Part shown: positions 9,948 to 20,001 of the stretch, one piece after another
How positions within the stretch are numbered: the first letter of the stretch is position 1
Layout of the letters: each line of letters begins with the position of its first letter
Origin: Micromonospora yasonensis
GTDB taxonomy: Bacteria; Actinomycetota; Actinomycetes; Mycobacteriales; Micromonosporaceae
Direction: 5' to 3'
Assembly: GCF_026013475.1 (NCBI RefSeq)
Contig: NZ_JAPDPH010000022.1
Span: forward strand, 1-54,404
Length of the DNA: 54,404 bases
The notes under the pieces: generated by a model
The model's database searches: none
What the model saw: only the letters and a program-made list of their open reading frames with translations
Told to the model about the DNA's origin: nothing
Position numbers and translations under genes: made by a program

Positions 9948-9976
9948 GACGCCCGCCCGGTCCCCGGGCGGGCGTC
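9948..9976. terminator. Bidirectional terminator, DUF4230/PspC genes
   Basis: A perfect 13-bp stem GACGCCCGCCCGG/CCGGGCGGGCGTC with a 3-nt loop, located between two convergent stops. Confidence 0.85.
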
Positions 9977-9988
9977 GCGCTGTCCGGC

Positions 9989-10186
9989 TCAATAGCGCAC
10001 GCGGTCCTCGTTGGGCATCAGGATCCAGAGGATCAGGTAGATGATCACCTGGGTGCCGGGCAGCAGCAGCGACAGCAGGAACAGCAGCCGGACCATGCCG
10101 GCGGACATGCCGAACCGCTGGGCCAGACCGGCGCAGACACCGGCGAACATGCGCCCCTGGCGGGGCCGGACCAGTTTGCGACTCAT
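9989..10186 (-). CDS. PspC-domain membrane protein
   Basis: A 65-residue protein consisting almost entirely of a PspC domain: RQGRMFAGVCAGLAQRFGMS, then a hydrophobic helix pair (VRLLFLLSLLLPG, VIIYLILWILMP). In enterobacteria PspC is the inner-membrane partner of the phage-shock response; short stand-alone PspC proteins are common in actinomycetes and may sense envelope stress. No pspA or pspB homologue is nearby. Confidence 0.85.
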   Translation of the reverse strand: MSRKLVRPRQGRMFAGVCAGLAQRFGMSAGMVRLLFLLSLLLPGTQVIIYLILWILMPNEDRVRY

Positions 10187-10587
10187 CGTCGTACTCCCAC
10201 TCTGCGGCGATCCGCCGCGCTGAATTCCACGCTAGGAACGGGTGCCCACCGCGCCCTCGGCCCCGAGGAGGATCGGCGACCCGGGCACCCGTAGGTGCAT
10301 ACCCCGGCCGGCCCCGCCCGAAGGACCCGGCGATCGCCGGCGAGGCGGGTGTGGTTGCTTGCCGGCGGTGCCCGCCCCGGCCGCTCGTGCGGCGGGGTGG
10401 TGACGGTGGGGAGGCGGGTGGCGGCGGAGAGTGGGCGTGTGCCGGGGTGCGGACGGGTACTGACCTGGGCAGGTAGGCTCGCCGGTCGGGCCCCACACCC
10501 CCGGGGTCCACCCGTCGTCCCGGACCGGGGACGGCGCACACCGGCCCGGATCCGTACAACGGGTACGACGGCGAGGAAAGTGCAGCC
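10187..10587. other. 401-bp intergenic region between pspC and sdaA
   Basis: This stretch is GC-rich and contains no credible coding frame. It must carry the divergent promoters for the PspC gene and sdaA. A possible -10 (TAGGCT, 10474-10479) lies about 110 nt upstream of sdaA without a convincing -35. I looked for a glycine or other aptamer consensus ahead of sdaA and did not find one. Confidence 0.5.
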
Positions 10588-11958
<1,371 letters not shown>

Positions 11959-12022
11959 ACCCGAAGGGGTGACCCCGGGGGTAGCGTTGTCGACCGGTGA
12001 TGGCGGAGGCGAGGATGGGACG

Positions 12023-12853
12023 GTGACGACAGGAGTCGCCGCGCTCTGGTCGGCCCGTAACTCGCTGCGCATCCTGGTCAAGCGGGACCTCGCGGTGAAG
12101 TACCAGCAGTCGCTGCTGGGCTACTTCTGGTCGCTCCTCGAACCGCTCGGCATGGGCCTGATCTACTGGTTCGTCTTCGGCGTGCTCTATTCCGGCGCCA
12201 CCCGGCGCCACCTGGGCGAGGCGGCCGGGTCGTACCCGCTCTTTCTGATCACCGGCATCTTCGCCTGGATGTGGGCCAGCTCGGCGCTCAGCGAGGCGAC
12301 CAACGCGTTGACCGGGCAGGCCCGGTTGATCACCACGATGAACGTGCCCCGCCAGGTCTTCCCGATCGGCCGGGTCACCGGCCGGTTCGCCGAGTACCTC
12401 GCCGGGCTGCCCATCCTGGCCGGCATCGCGGCGATCTACCTGGCGCACGGGAAGATCCACCCCGGCTGGTGGCCGCTGCTCGCCCTGCCGCTCGCGGTGG
12501 CGGTGCAGTTCGTCCTGCTGGTTGGGCTCGCGCTGCTGCTGTCGGCGTGCAACGTGCTGATGCGGGACATCGAGCGCTTCATGCGGCTGATCATCCGGGT
12601 GCTCTTCTACGCCACCCCGATCATCTATCCGCTCACCCTGGTCCGGGACTCCGGCATGCCGACCTGGATCAAGATCGGGTACGAGCTGAACCCGCTGGTC
12701 GGCATCTTCCAGCTGCACCACGCGATCTGGTACCCGGACCAGTTCCCCGACGCCCGGCTGCTCGCCGTGACCGTGCTGGACAGCCTGCTGGTGCTGGCCG
12801 CCGGCTGGTGGTCGTTCCGCCGGCTCGAACCGGCCGTGCTCAAGGAACTCTGA
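12023..12853 (+). CDS. ABC-2 permease of surface polysaccharide exporter
   Basis: A 276-residue Wzm/TagG-type permease with about six membrane helices. It carries the family's N-terminal amphipathic segment LVKRDLAVKYQQSLLGYFWSLLEPLGM, and later LLLSACNVLMRDIERFMRLIIRVLFYATPIIYPL. I prefer the GTG at 12023, which has GAGGA 7 nt upstream; an in-frame GTG at 11969 would add 18 poorly conserved residues. The stop is directly followed by the ATPase ATG at 12854. With the downstream genes it should export a polyprenyl-linked envelope polymer across the membrane. Confidence 0.9.
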   Translation: MTTGVAALWSARNSLRILVKRDLAVKYQQSLLGYFWSLLEPLGMGLIYWFVFGVLYSGATRRHLGEAAGSYPLFLITGIFAWMWASSALSEATNALTGQARLITTMNVPRQVFPIGRVTGRFAEYLAGLPILAGIAAIYLAHGKIHPGWWPLLALPLAVAVQFVLLVGLALLLSACNVLMRDIERFMRLIIRVLFYATPIIYPLTLVRDSGMPTWIKIGYELNPLVGIFQLHHAIWYPDQFPDARLLAVTVLDSLLVLAAGWWSFRRLEPAVLKEL

Positions 12854-13597
12854 ATGCCGGCGATCATCGAGGCGGAGGGGCTCGGCATCCAGTTCGTGCG
12901 CAACCGGCGCCGCCAGCTCCGGCTGCGCGAGCTGCTGATCCACCGCGGCCGGCGGAGCGCCGCCACCGACCAGTTCTGGCCGCTGCGGGACGTGTCGTTC
13001 CGGATCGAGCCGGGCGAGACCGTGGGGGTGGTCGGGCGGAACGGCACCGGCAAGAGCACTCTGCTGCGGTTGATCGCCGGGGTGCTGATCCCCGACGAGG
13101 GCCGGATCCGGGTACGCGGCGCGGTGGCCCCGCTGCTGGAACTCTCCGCCGGCTTCTCCAACGACCTGACCGGGCGGGAGAACCTGTACCTGGTGGGCGG
13201 GCTGCACGGGTTGTCCACGGCGTACCTGCGACGACACTTCGACGAGATCGTCTCGTTCGCCGGGGAGCAGGTCGAACGCTCGGTGGACACCTCGGTCCGG
13301 CACTACTCGTCCGGCATGAAGGTCCGGCTCGGTTTCGCGATCATCGCGCACCTGCCCCATCCGATCCTGTTGATGGACGAGGTGACCGCGGTCGGGGACG
13401 CGGAGTTCCGCGCCAGGTGCTATGCGACCATCGAGCGACTTCTCGCGGAAGGGCGCACGCTGGTGCTGGTGTCACACAACGAAAAGGACCTCACCCGGTT
13501 CTGCCGTCGGGGGCTCTACCTCGACGCCGGACGGCTGACCGTCGACGGGACCATCGACGAGGCGCTGCGGGCGTACGCCAGCGCTTCGACGCGGTGA
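12854..13597 (+). CDS. ABC ATPase of surface polysaccharide exporter
   Basis: A 247-residue Wzt/TagH-like nucleotide-binding subunit. Walker A is GRNGTGKST, the signature is HYSSGMKVRLGFA, Walker B is ILLMDEVTAVGD and the switch His is in LVSHNEKD. The GAVAPLLELSAGFSNDLTGRENLYL stretch is characteristic of O-antigen/teichoic acid exporters. It lacks the C-terminal carbohydrate-binding domain of some Wzt proteins. It begins immediately after the permease and its stop overlaps the next gene's GTG (GTGA at 13594-13597). Confidence 0.92.
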   Translation: MPAIIEAEGLGIQFVRNRRRQLRLRELLIHRGRRSAATDQFWPLRDVSFRIEPGETVGVVGRNGTGKSTLLRLIAGVLIPDEGRIRVRGAVAPLLELSAGFSNDLTGRENLYLVGGLHGLSTAYLRRHFDEIVSFAGEQVERSVDTSVRHYSSGMKVRLGFAIIAHLPHPILLMDEVTAVGDAEFRARCYATIERLLAEGRTLVLVSHNEKDLTRFCRRGLYLDAGRLTVDGTIDEALRAYASASTR

Positions 13598-15585
13598 CGC
13601 TCGCGATCGTGCTCGCCGCCGGGCCGGCGGCGGGCCTGACCACCGAATCCGGGGAACGCCTGGCCGACCGGCTCGCCGGGCAGTGGCGGCGGGCCGGGGC
13701 GACCGAGGTGCGGGTGGCCGCCGGCCTGACCGAGCTGGCCGAACTGCTGGCCGCCGCGACCGGCCCGGTGCTGCTCAGCGAGGCCGACCTGGTGGCGCAC
13801 ACCGCGGTGCTGAAGCACCTCGCGACCAGCCCGGTGGGGCCGACGGTGGCCCTGGTGCTCACCGACCCGCCGGCGCCCGGCCGGGCGACGGTCCGTGAGG
13901 ACCGCGGCCAGGTGGTCGCGGTGAACGATCAGGCGGGCGCGACCGGGGTGTTCGGCGGCGCGCTGCGGGTGGGCCGGGCGGACCTGCCGTACCTGGTCGC
14001 CGCCGCCGAGCGGGCGGCCACCGGGGGCGTGGACCCGGCGTCCGCGCTGGACCAGCTCTTCGCCGGACTCGCCGGGCGCGGGTCGCTGATCTTCGCCCAC
14101 CGGGTACGCCTGCTCGTGGCGCACCGGGTCGGCACCGAGGCGGAGCTGCGCGCGGCCGAGGCGGCGGTGGCCACGGTCGACGAGGACAAGGCCGAGCTGC
14201 GGCTGTCGGTGAAGGAGCGGGACGACTTCTTCACCACGTTCTTCGTCAGCACCTGGTCCCCGTACGTGACGAAGGCGGCTGCCCGGCTCGGCCTGAGCCC
14301 GACCGGGGTGACCATGATCTCGGTGGCTTTCGCGGTGGTCGCCGCCGTGCTCTTCGGGGTCGGCGGCCGGGCCGCGCTGGTCGCCGGCGGTGTCCTGCTC
14401 TACCTGGGCTTCGTGCTGGACTGCGTGGACGGGCAACTGGCCCGCTACACCCGGCACTTCAGCGCCTGGGGTGGCTGGCTGGACACCATGGCCGACCGGG
14501 CCAAGGAGTACGTGGTCTACGCCGGCCTCGGCTACGGCGCCACGCACGCCGGCTTCCGCTACGGCTGGGCGCTGGCGATCGCCGCGATGACCCTGCAGAC
14601 CGTACGGCACATGACCGACGCCTGGTACGGCGTGCTGCACGACGAGGCGGCCCGGCGGCCCCGCGCCACGGTCGAGGACGCCGAGGGCATCGGCGGGAAG
14701 CTGAACGCGGCCTCGACGAAGGTGCAGGCGGACACCGGTTCGGTGTCGTACTGGCTGAAGCGGACGGTGGTCTTCCCGATCGGGGAGCGGTGGGCGCTGA
14801 TCGCGCTGGCCACCGCGCTCTTCAGCCCGCTGGTGGCGCTTGGCGCGGTGCTGGTCTGGGGCACGCTGGCGTTCGCGTACACCGGGGCGTTGCGGACCCT
14901 GCGCGCCTGGTGGATGCGGGTGCCGGTGATGACCACGGTCGATGTGACCCTGCACCGGGACGACGGCCCGGTGGTCCACCGGTTCGCGGCGGCCCGCCCG
15001 TCGGGCCTGGAACGCTTCCTGCTCCGGGCTGCCCGCCCGGGGGTCGGCGTGCTCTGGCTCGCCGTGCTGCCGGCGCTGGGGCCGGTGGTGCTGCTCCTGC
15101 TCGCCTGGCGATGGGGCACCGACACGCCGCGTTGGGTGGTCGTGGTGGCCCTGCTGGTCTGGCTGCTGGCCGCGCTGGGCGTCCGGGCGACGCCGGACGG
15201 GCCGCTGGACTGGCTGATCCCGGCCGCGCTGCGGGCCGGGGAGTATCTCTTCGCCATCGCGGTCGCGGTGGTCGGTGGCGCGCCCGCCTGGCTGATCTTC
15301 GGGTACGTCTTCGTGCTGACCCTGCACCACTACGACCTGACGGCCAGGCTGGAGAAGCGGCAGGTGGCACCGCCGCTGCACGCCGCCTCCCTGGGCTGGG
15401 AGGGGCGGTCGGTCCTGCTGGGTCTCGCGGCAATAGCCGGAATCGTGAGCTTCGCTCTGGCTACACTCGGTGCGTACCTTCTAGTGGTTTTTGTCGCGAG
15501 CGTGGTCCTCGCCTGGGTGGTCCTGCCGGCTCGCGCCCGGCGGGCGCCGGCCCCGACGGGCGGAGGTGTCCGCTCGCCGGGCTGA
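13594..15585 (+). CDS. CDP-alcohol phosphatidyltransferase with N- and C-terminal extra domains (DUF5941)
   Basis: A 663-residue multidomain protein. Residues 1-190 resemble a degenerate nucleotidyltransferase-type domain (LAIVLAAGPAAGL). Residues 200-430 hold the CDP-alcohol phosphotransferase motif D-x2-D-G-x2-A-R-x8-G-x3-D-x3-D starting at D276 (DCVDGQLARYTRHFSAWGGW), with membrane helices. Residues 430-640 are a further membrane domain like DUF5941. Such enzymes move a phospho-alcohol group from a CDP-activated donor. Position between an ABC exporter and a GT2/TagF-like enzyme suggests it makes the lipid-linked or phosphopolyol precursor of an exported wall polymer. The start is fixed by the GTGA overlap with the ATPase. 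Confidence 0.82.
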   Translation: MTLAIVLAAGPAAGLTTESGERLADRLAGQWRRAGATEVRVAAGLTELAELLAAATGPVLLSEADLVAHTAVLKHLATSPVGPTVALVLTDPPAPGRATVREDRGQVVAVNDQAGATGVFGGALRVGRADLPYLVAAAERAATGGVDPASALDQLFAGLAGRGSLIFAHRVRLLVAHRVGTEAELRAAEAAVATVDEDKAELRLSVKERDDFFTTFFVSTWSPYVTKAAARLGLSPTGVTMISVAFAVVAAVLFGVGGRAALVAGGVLLYLGFVLDCVDGQLARYTRHFSAWGGWLDTMADRAKEYVVYAGLGYGATHAGFRYGWALAIAAMTLQTVRHMTDAWYGVLHDEAARRPRATVEDAEGIGGKLNAASTKVQADTGSVSYWLKRTVVFPIGERWALIALATALFSPLVALGAVLVWGTLAFAYTGALRTLRAWWMRVPVMTTVDVTLHRDDGPVVHRFAAARPSGLERFLLRAARPGVGVLWLAVLPALGPVVLLLLAWRWGTDTPRWVVVVALLVWLLAALGVRATPDGPLDWLIPAALRAGEYLFAIAVAVVGGAPAWLIFGYVFVLTLHHYDLTARLEKRQVAPPLHAASLGWEGRSVLLGLAAIAGIVSFALATLGAYLLVVFVASVVLAWVVLPARARRAPAPTGGGVRSPG

Positions 15586-15601
15586 CGGAGGGCCGGCCGG
15601 G

Positions 15602-17791
15602 ATGACTCTGCTCAGCTTCATCGTTCCGGCCTATCGCGTGCAGGGCTACCTCCGGGAGTGTCTCGACTCGATCCTCGAGCAGCCGTACGACGACCTCGAG
15701 GTGGTCGGGATCGACGACGCCTCACCGGACCGCAGCGGCGAGATCCTGGTGGAGTACGCGGAGCGCGACCCTCGGGTCCGCCCGGTCCGCCTCGCCGAGA
15801 ACGTCGGGCTCGGTCCGGCCCGCAACATCGGGCTGGACCGGGCCGTCGGCGAGTACGTCTGGTTCGTCGACGGCGACGACTGGCTGGTCCCCGGCTGCCT
15901 GCCGCACGTGGCCGACCGGCTCGACGCCACCCGCCCGGACGTGCTGATCGTCGACCACCTCCGGGCGCACTGGAACAACATCGGCACCCGCAGCGCGATG
16001 GGCGACGTGTTCCCGGAGCCGCCCGGCGAGACGACCTTCCGGCTGCTGGACCGGCCGGAGACCGTGCGGCTGCTGCACACCGCCTGGAACCGGCTGGTCC
16101 GGCGGGAGTTCCTGGTCGAGCGGGGCCTGCGCTTCGAACCCGGCTGGTACGAGGACGTCTCGTTCAGCTATCCGGTGCTGCTGGCCGCCGAGCGGATCGG
16201 CGTGCTGGACCGGATCTGCCTCAACTACCGGCAGCGGCGGACCGGGGCGATCACCCGGACCCGGGGCGACCGGCACTTCGAGGTGTTCGCCCAGTGGCAC
16301 CGGGTGTTCCGGCTGCTGGACCGGTGGGACGCGGAGGCCCTGGCGCTGCGCCCGGACCTCTTCGAGCGGATGATCTGGCACTACCTGACCGTGCTGGGCA
16401 ACGGCGAACGGATCGCCCCCAAGCTGCGGCCGGCGTTCTTCGCCCAGATCCACGCCGACTACGCCCGCTTCCTGCCGCCCGGCGGCTACCCGGTCCCGCC
16501 CGGCGTGGAGGGGCTGAAGCACCGCCTGGTGGCCGCCGGGCGCTGGCGGACGTTCAGCGCGCTGCGCGACGCCAACCAGGCGGCCGAGACGGCCCGGCGG
16601 ACGGCCCGCCGGGTCCGGCGCCGGGTGCTGCCGGTGGCTCGGCGTACCGCGCAGCAGGCCCGGGACGCCGCGCTGCGCGAGTACTACCGGGGCGAACTGC
16701 ACCGGCCGCTGGACCCGACGCTCGCGGTCTTCGCCGCGTACTGGTACCGGGGGTTCGCCTGCAATCCGGCCGCCATCTACACCGCCGCGCGCCGCCTCGC
16801 CCCGGAGGTGCGCGGCGTCTGGGTGGTCCGGCGGGACCGGGTGGACACCCTGCCGTCCGGTGTGGAGTACGTGGTCTCCGGCACCCGGGACTACTACCGG
16901 GCGCTGGCCCGGGCCCGGTGGCTGGTCAACAACGTCAACTTCCCGGACTTCGTCCGCAAGCGGCCCGGCTCGGTGCACCTGCAGACCCACCACGGCACCC
17001 CGGTCAAGGTGATGGGGCTGGACCAGCAGCGGTACCCGATGGGGGCGATGGAGATGGACTTCGCCAAGCTGCTGCACCGGGTGGACCGGTGGGACTTCAG
17101 CGTCTCCTCGAACAGCTTCTCTACGCAGATGTGGGAGCGGGCGTACCCGGCCGCGTACACCACCCTGGAGGTCGGCTACCCGCGCAACGACCGGCTGGCG
17201 CTGGCCACCCCGGACGAGTGCCAGCAGGTGCGGAAGGAACTGGGCATCGGGCCGGACGAGTTCGTGGTGCTCTACGCGCCCACCCACCGGGAGCACCTGC
17301 CCGGGTGGCGGCCGCCGTTCGACCCGGACCGGATGCGCGACGTGCTCGGCCCGTCGGGCCGGCTGCTGATGCGCAGCCACTACTTCCTCGACCGGGGCCG
17401 GCGACCCCGGGGGCCGGCCGCCGGCGGGGTGCTGGACGTCAGCGACCACGACCGGGTGGAGGACCTCTACCTGGCGGCGGACGTGCTGGTCACGGACTAC
17501 TCGTCGGCCATGTTCGACTACGCCGTGCTGGACCGGCCGATCGTGGTGTACGCGCCGGACTGGGACGCGTACCGGGTGGCCCGGGGCGTCTACTTCGACC
17601 TGATCGCCGAGCCGCCCGGCGCGGTGGCCCTGGACTTCCCGGCCCTGCTGGAGGTGTTCCGGTCGGGCGCGCTGCGCGCACCGGAGGCCGAGAACGACCG
17701 GCACCGGTTCCGGTCACGGTTCTGCGCCCTGGACGACGGGCACGCCGCCGAGCGGGTGGTCCGCCGGGTCTTCCTGGACGAGCCGGCCTGA
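15602..17791 (+). CDS. GT2 glycosyltransferase fused to CDP-glycerol glycerophosphotransferase (TagF-like)
   Basis: A 729-residue fusion. Residues 1-300 are a GT2 domain: LSFIVPAYRVQGYLRECLDS, GIDDASPDRSGEILVEYA, and the metal-binding VDGDDW, with WYEDVSFSYPVLL later. Residues about 370-725 match the teichoic-acid polymerase domain (Glyphos_transf): LQTHHGTPVKVMGLD, VGYPRNDRL, VLYAPTHREHLPGW and DLYLAADVLVTDYSSAMFDY. The second half is predicted to transfer glycerol-phosphate (or similar) units to a growing polymer. GGAGGG precedes the ATG at 15602. It is the last gene of the 12023-17791 operon; together the genes look like teichoic acid or phosphopolyol-glycan synthesis and export. Confidence 0.9.
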   Translation: MTLLSFIVPAYRVQGYLRECLDSILEQPYDDLEVVGIDDASPDRSGEILVEYAERDPRVRPVRLAENVGLGPARNIGLDRAVGEYVWFVDGDDWLVPGCLPHVADRLDATRPDVLIVDHLRAHWNNIGTRSAMGDVFPEPPGETTFRLLDRPETVRLLHTAWNRLVRREFLVERGLRFEPGWYEDVSFSYPVLLAAERIGVLDRICLNYRQRRTGAITRTRGDRHFEVFAQWHRVFRLLDRWDAEALALRPDLFERMIWHYLTVLGNGERIAPKLRPAFFAQIHADYARFLPPGGYPVPPGVEGLKHRLVAAGRWRTFSALRDANQAAETARRTARRVRRRVLPVARRTAQQARDAALREYYRGELHRPLDPTLAVFAAYWYRGFACNPAAIYTAARRLAPEVRGVWVVRRDRVDTLPSGVEYVVSGTRDYYRALARARWLVNNVNFPDFVRKRPGSVHLQTHHGTPVKVMGLDQQRYPMGAMEMDFAKLLHRVDRWDFSVSSNSFSTQMWERAYPAAYTTLEVGYPRNDRLALATPDECQQVRKELGIGPDEFVVLYAPTHREHLPGWRPPFDPDRMRDVLGPSGRLLMRSHYFLDRGRRPRGPAAGGVLDVSDHDRVEDLYLAADVLVTDYSSAMFDYAVLDRPIVVYAPDWDAYRVARGVYFDLIAEPPGAVALDFPALLEVFRSGALRAPEAENDRHRFRSRFCALDDGHAAERVVRRVFLDEPA

Positions 17792-17877
17792 CAACATGGC
17801 ACGTTTACCCGATGTGCGAACCGAATGATCCTCGTCACAGTCATTCCCGGGTTCGGCCGAGAGCTGGGGAGGAGACG

Positions 17878-19182
17878 GTGACCACCGTCGCGCTCAAGGA
17901 TGTCACCAAGGTGTTCCAGGACGGGACAGTCGCGGTCGACACCGTCAATCTGGACGTCAACGACGGCGAGTTCATGGTGTTGCTCGGCCCGTCGGGCTGC
18001 GGCAAGTCCACCGTGCTCCGCATGGTGGCCGGGCTGGAGGACCCGACTTCGGGCGCCGTCATGCTCGACGGTGAGGTGGCCAACGACCTGCCACCCCGGG
18101 AGCGGAAGATCGCCATGGTCTTCCAGGACTTCGCCCTCTATCCGCACATGACCGTCGGCGACAACATCGGCTTCCCGCTGCGGCTGTCCGGCGTCGAGCC
18201 GGGGCCCCGCGGCGAGCGGATCCAGGACGTGGCCAGCGCGCTCGGCATCGGGGACGTGCTGGCCCGCAAGCCCAGCCAGCTCTCCGGCGGCCAGCGGCAG
18301 CGGGTCGCCATGGGGCGGGCGATCGTGCGCCGGCCCGGCCTGTTCCTGATGGACGAGCCGCTCTCCAACCTGGACAGCGGCCTCCGGGCCGAGCTGCGCG
18401 CCGAGATCTCCGGGCTGACCCGCGAACTTGGCGTCACCACCATCTACGTCACGCACGACCAGGCCGAGGCGCTGACCATGGCCGACCGCGTCGCCATCAT
18501 GCGCAAGGGCGTGCTCCAGGACGTGGGCACCCCGACCCAGGTGTACGGCCGGCCGGCGACCCTCTACGTCGCCGCGTTCCTCGGCAGCCCCCGGATGAAC
18601 CTGCTGGAGGCGTCGGTCTACGTCCACCTCGACCGGTACGTGGCGCTGAACCTCGGCGAGCAGACGCTCTACCTGCCCTGGGACGACATCCGTAGCCGGG
18701 CCGTGGCGCACTACCACGGCGAGCGGATCGTGGTCGGGATGCGGGCCGAGGCGCTCACCCCGGTCGCCCCGGGCGCCCAGGGCCACGTGCTCCAGGGGCG
18801 GATCCGCTACCTGGAGCACCACGGCCACGAGTCGCTGGCCTTCCTCGACATCGGCGCCACGGCGATCGTGGTGGACGAGATGGGCACCCCCGTGGAGAAC
18901 ACGGTGCCCGGCCAGCGTGGCCTGCGCCGGTTCGGCCACGTGATGCAGCGTCTCGCCGGCCGGTCCGTGGACGCCCCGGTCTCCGCGCCGAGCGGTGCCG
19001 GAAACCGGACCAGCGTGCTCCCCGACCCGGGCCGGCACCACCGCCGCCCGGCGGAGCTGGCCGTCCGGCTCGCCCCGTACCCGGCCGTGTCGGCGGGGCA
19101 CCCGCTGGCCGTCCAGGTACGCATGGACGCCCTCCACTTCTTCGACGAGCGCGGCGACCGGATCGACGTCGGCTGGCGCTGA
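17878..19182 (+). CDS. Orphan MalK/MsmK-type sugar ABC ATPase
   Basis: A 434-residue ATPase of the carbohydrate-importer class. Walker A is GPSGCGKST, then Q-loop VFQDFALYPHMTVGDN, signature LSGGQRQRVAMGRAIVRRP, Walker B LFLMDEPLSNLD and switch IYVTHDQAEAL. Residues about 240-434 form a MalK-like TOBE/OB region, here longer and diverged. No permease or solute-binding gene is adjacent, so it probably energises importers encoded elsewhere, as MsiK does in Streptomyces. GTG at 17878 has GGGGAGGAG upstream. The 3' end is marked by two tandem GGGCCC repeats. Confidence 0.88.
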   Translation: MTTVALKDVTKVFQDGTVAVDTVNLDVNDGEFMVLLGPSGCGKSTVLRMVAGLEDPTSGAVMLDGEVANDLPPRERKIAMVFQDFALYPHMTVGDNIGFPLRLSGVEPGPRGERIQDVASALGIGDVLARKPSQLSGGQRQRVAMGRAIVRRPGLFLMDEPLSNLDSGLRAELRAEISGLTRELGVTTIYVTHDQAEALTMADRVAIMRKGVLQDVGTPTQVYGRPATLYVAAFLGSPRMNLLEASVYVHLDRYVALNLGEQTLYLPWDDIRSRAVAHYHGERIVVGMRAEALTPVAPGAQGHVLQGRIRYLEHHGHESLAFLDIGATAIVVDEMGTPVENTVPGQRGLRRFGHVMQRLAGRSVDAPVSAPSGAGNRTSVLPDPGRHHRRPAELAVRLAPYPAVSAGHPLAVQVRMDALHFFDERGDRIDVGWR

Positions 19183-19187
19183 GGTGT

Positions 19188-19240
19188 AAGGAAGGGCCCC
19201 CTATTAACGTTTTCGGTATAGGAAGGGCCCCCTGTTAACA
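19188..19240. repeat. Tandem pair of GGGCCC-type intergenic repeats
   Basis: Two near-identical units, AAGGAAGGGCCCCCTATTAAC (from 19188) and TAGGAAGGGCCCCCTGTTAAC (19219-19239), are spaced about one 30-nt period apart right after the ABC ATPase gene. The TTAAC ends make them unusually AT-rich for this DNA. Related single copies lie at 2534 and 5881. I recall similar elements being frequent between genes in Micromonospora. Confidence 0.7.
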
Positions 19241-19283
19241 CCACGGCTCAGGGCGGACCCCCGATCGGGCGGCGGTAAGGGCC

Positions 19284-19583
19284 TCAGGCCACGAATCGGG
19301 TGAACAGTTCGGCCGGGGCTGGGCCGCCGTCCGGATTGAGCCGGCAGAGGTCCCGGGCCGCCTCGTAGAGCATCCCGCACAGGTAGAGCGACAGGCCGAT
19401 CTGGTTGGCCGCGTACTCCGCCTTGAGCAGCAGGCGGGCCTGCGGGCACGGCCACGGTTGCCCGCAGGCCCGGCAGCACCACATCGGGCGCAGCGGGGTG
19501 TGCGGCGTGGCGTGCGACGGGCACGCCCGGGGCCGGTCCGCCGCCGGCCCGTCGCCTGGCTGCGGAAGCTGGTGGCTGATCAC
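19284..19583 (-). CDS. Small cysteine-rich protein (flavin-reductase-labelled family)
   Basis: A 99-residue protein starting at a GTG whose first bases overlap the stop of the preceding gene (GTGA, 19580-19583). The middle carries MWCCRACGQPWPCPQARLLL, a C-x2-C-x5-C cluster that could bind zinc, followed by an amphipathic helix KAEYAANQIGLSLYLCGMLYEAARDL and a short LFTRFV end. Homologues are often labelled flavin reductase in actinomycetes, but no flavin motif is present. They usually sit next to XRE/DUF397 regulator pairs, as here. Role unknown. Confidence 0.7.
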   Translation of the reverse strand: MISHQLPQPGDGPAADRPRACPSHATPHTPLRPMWCCRACGQPWPCPQARLLLKAEYAANQIGLSLYLCGMLYEAARDLCRLNPDGGPAPAELFTRFVA

Positions 19584-19792
19584 GCCGGCCCGTCCGAGAT
19601 GGTCGGGCGGGTCCATCGGCCGCCGTTCGCGCGCCACTGCTGGGCCGGGGTCAGGTTGCCCACCCGGCCGGGGCTCATCGTGGGCAGCGGTCGGGTCGGC
19701 TGCCGCATCCATTCCGGCAGGTTGTCGCCCCGCACCCGGCGGGGCAGGGTCGGGACTGCCGCACCCCGGCACCGGAACCAGCGCAGACGCAT
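19580..19792 (-). CDS. Small hypothetical protein next to XRE/DUF397 module
   Basis: A 70-residue basic protein (MRLRWFRCRGAAVPTLPRRV and onward) preceded by GAAGGAGGC 4 nt from the ATG at 19792, which is a strong start signal. It has the conserved-looking segments NLPEWMRQPTRPLPT and GNLTPAQQWRANGGRW. It overlaps the downstream cysteine-rich gene by 4 nt, so the pair is translationally coupled and divergent from the XRE regulator at 20000. No function recognised. Confidence 0.62.
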   Translation of the reverse strand: MRLRWFRCRGAAVPTLPRRVRGDNLPEWMRQPTRPLPTMSPGRVGNLTPAQQWRANGGRWTRPTISDGPA

Positions 19793-19971
19793 GTACGCCT
19801 CCTTCGTCGTGGGGAGCGGCCCGCCCCGGCCGGGGGGATCGGCGGGGCGGGCCCGGAGTCCGTCGCTCCGCACCACGGACGGCTCCGCTGCGTGACAGTC
19901 TGCTCACCGGTCCACTAAGGTCGGAAGCCGTTCCGCCCCCACCACCCCGGCCGTGCGATCGGCCGTCCCCC

Positions 19972-20001
19972 GTGTGCAGACGCGTACAGAGGTGTGCAGA
20001 T
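19972..20001 (+). repeat. Three tandem decamers overlapping XRE start
   Basis: GTGTGCAGAC, GCGTACAGAG and GTGTGCAGAT follow one another with exact 10-bp periodicity, covering the ribosome site and the first bases of the XRE start codon. Helically phased repeats here suggest an autoregulatory operator. Confidence 0.5.

Noticed and set aside
10240..10587. Possible glycine or serine-responsive riboswitch before sdaA
   Set aside because: GGAGAG-like and CCGAAGG-like pieces occur, but not in the order or context of a known aptamer.
12271..13593. In-frame upstream extension of the CDP-alcohol phosphotransferase through the ABC exporter genes
   Set aside because: The sequence before GTG 13594 is Arg/Ala/Pro-rich shadow of the permease and ATPase; the GTGA overlap marks the true start.
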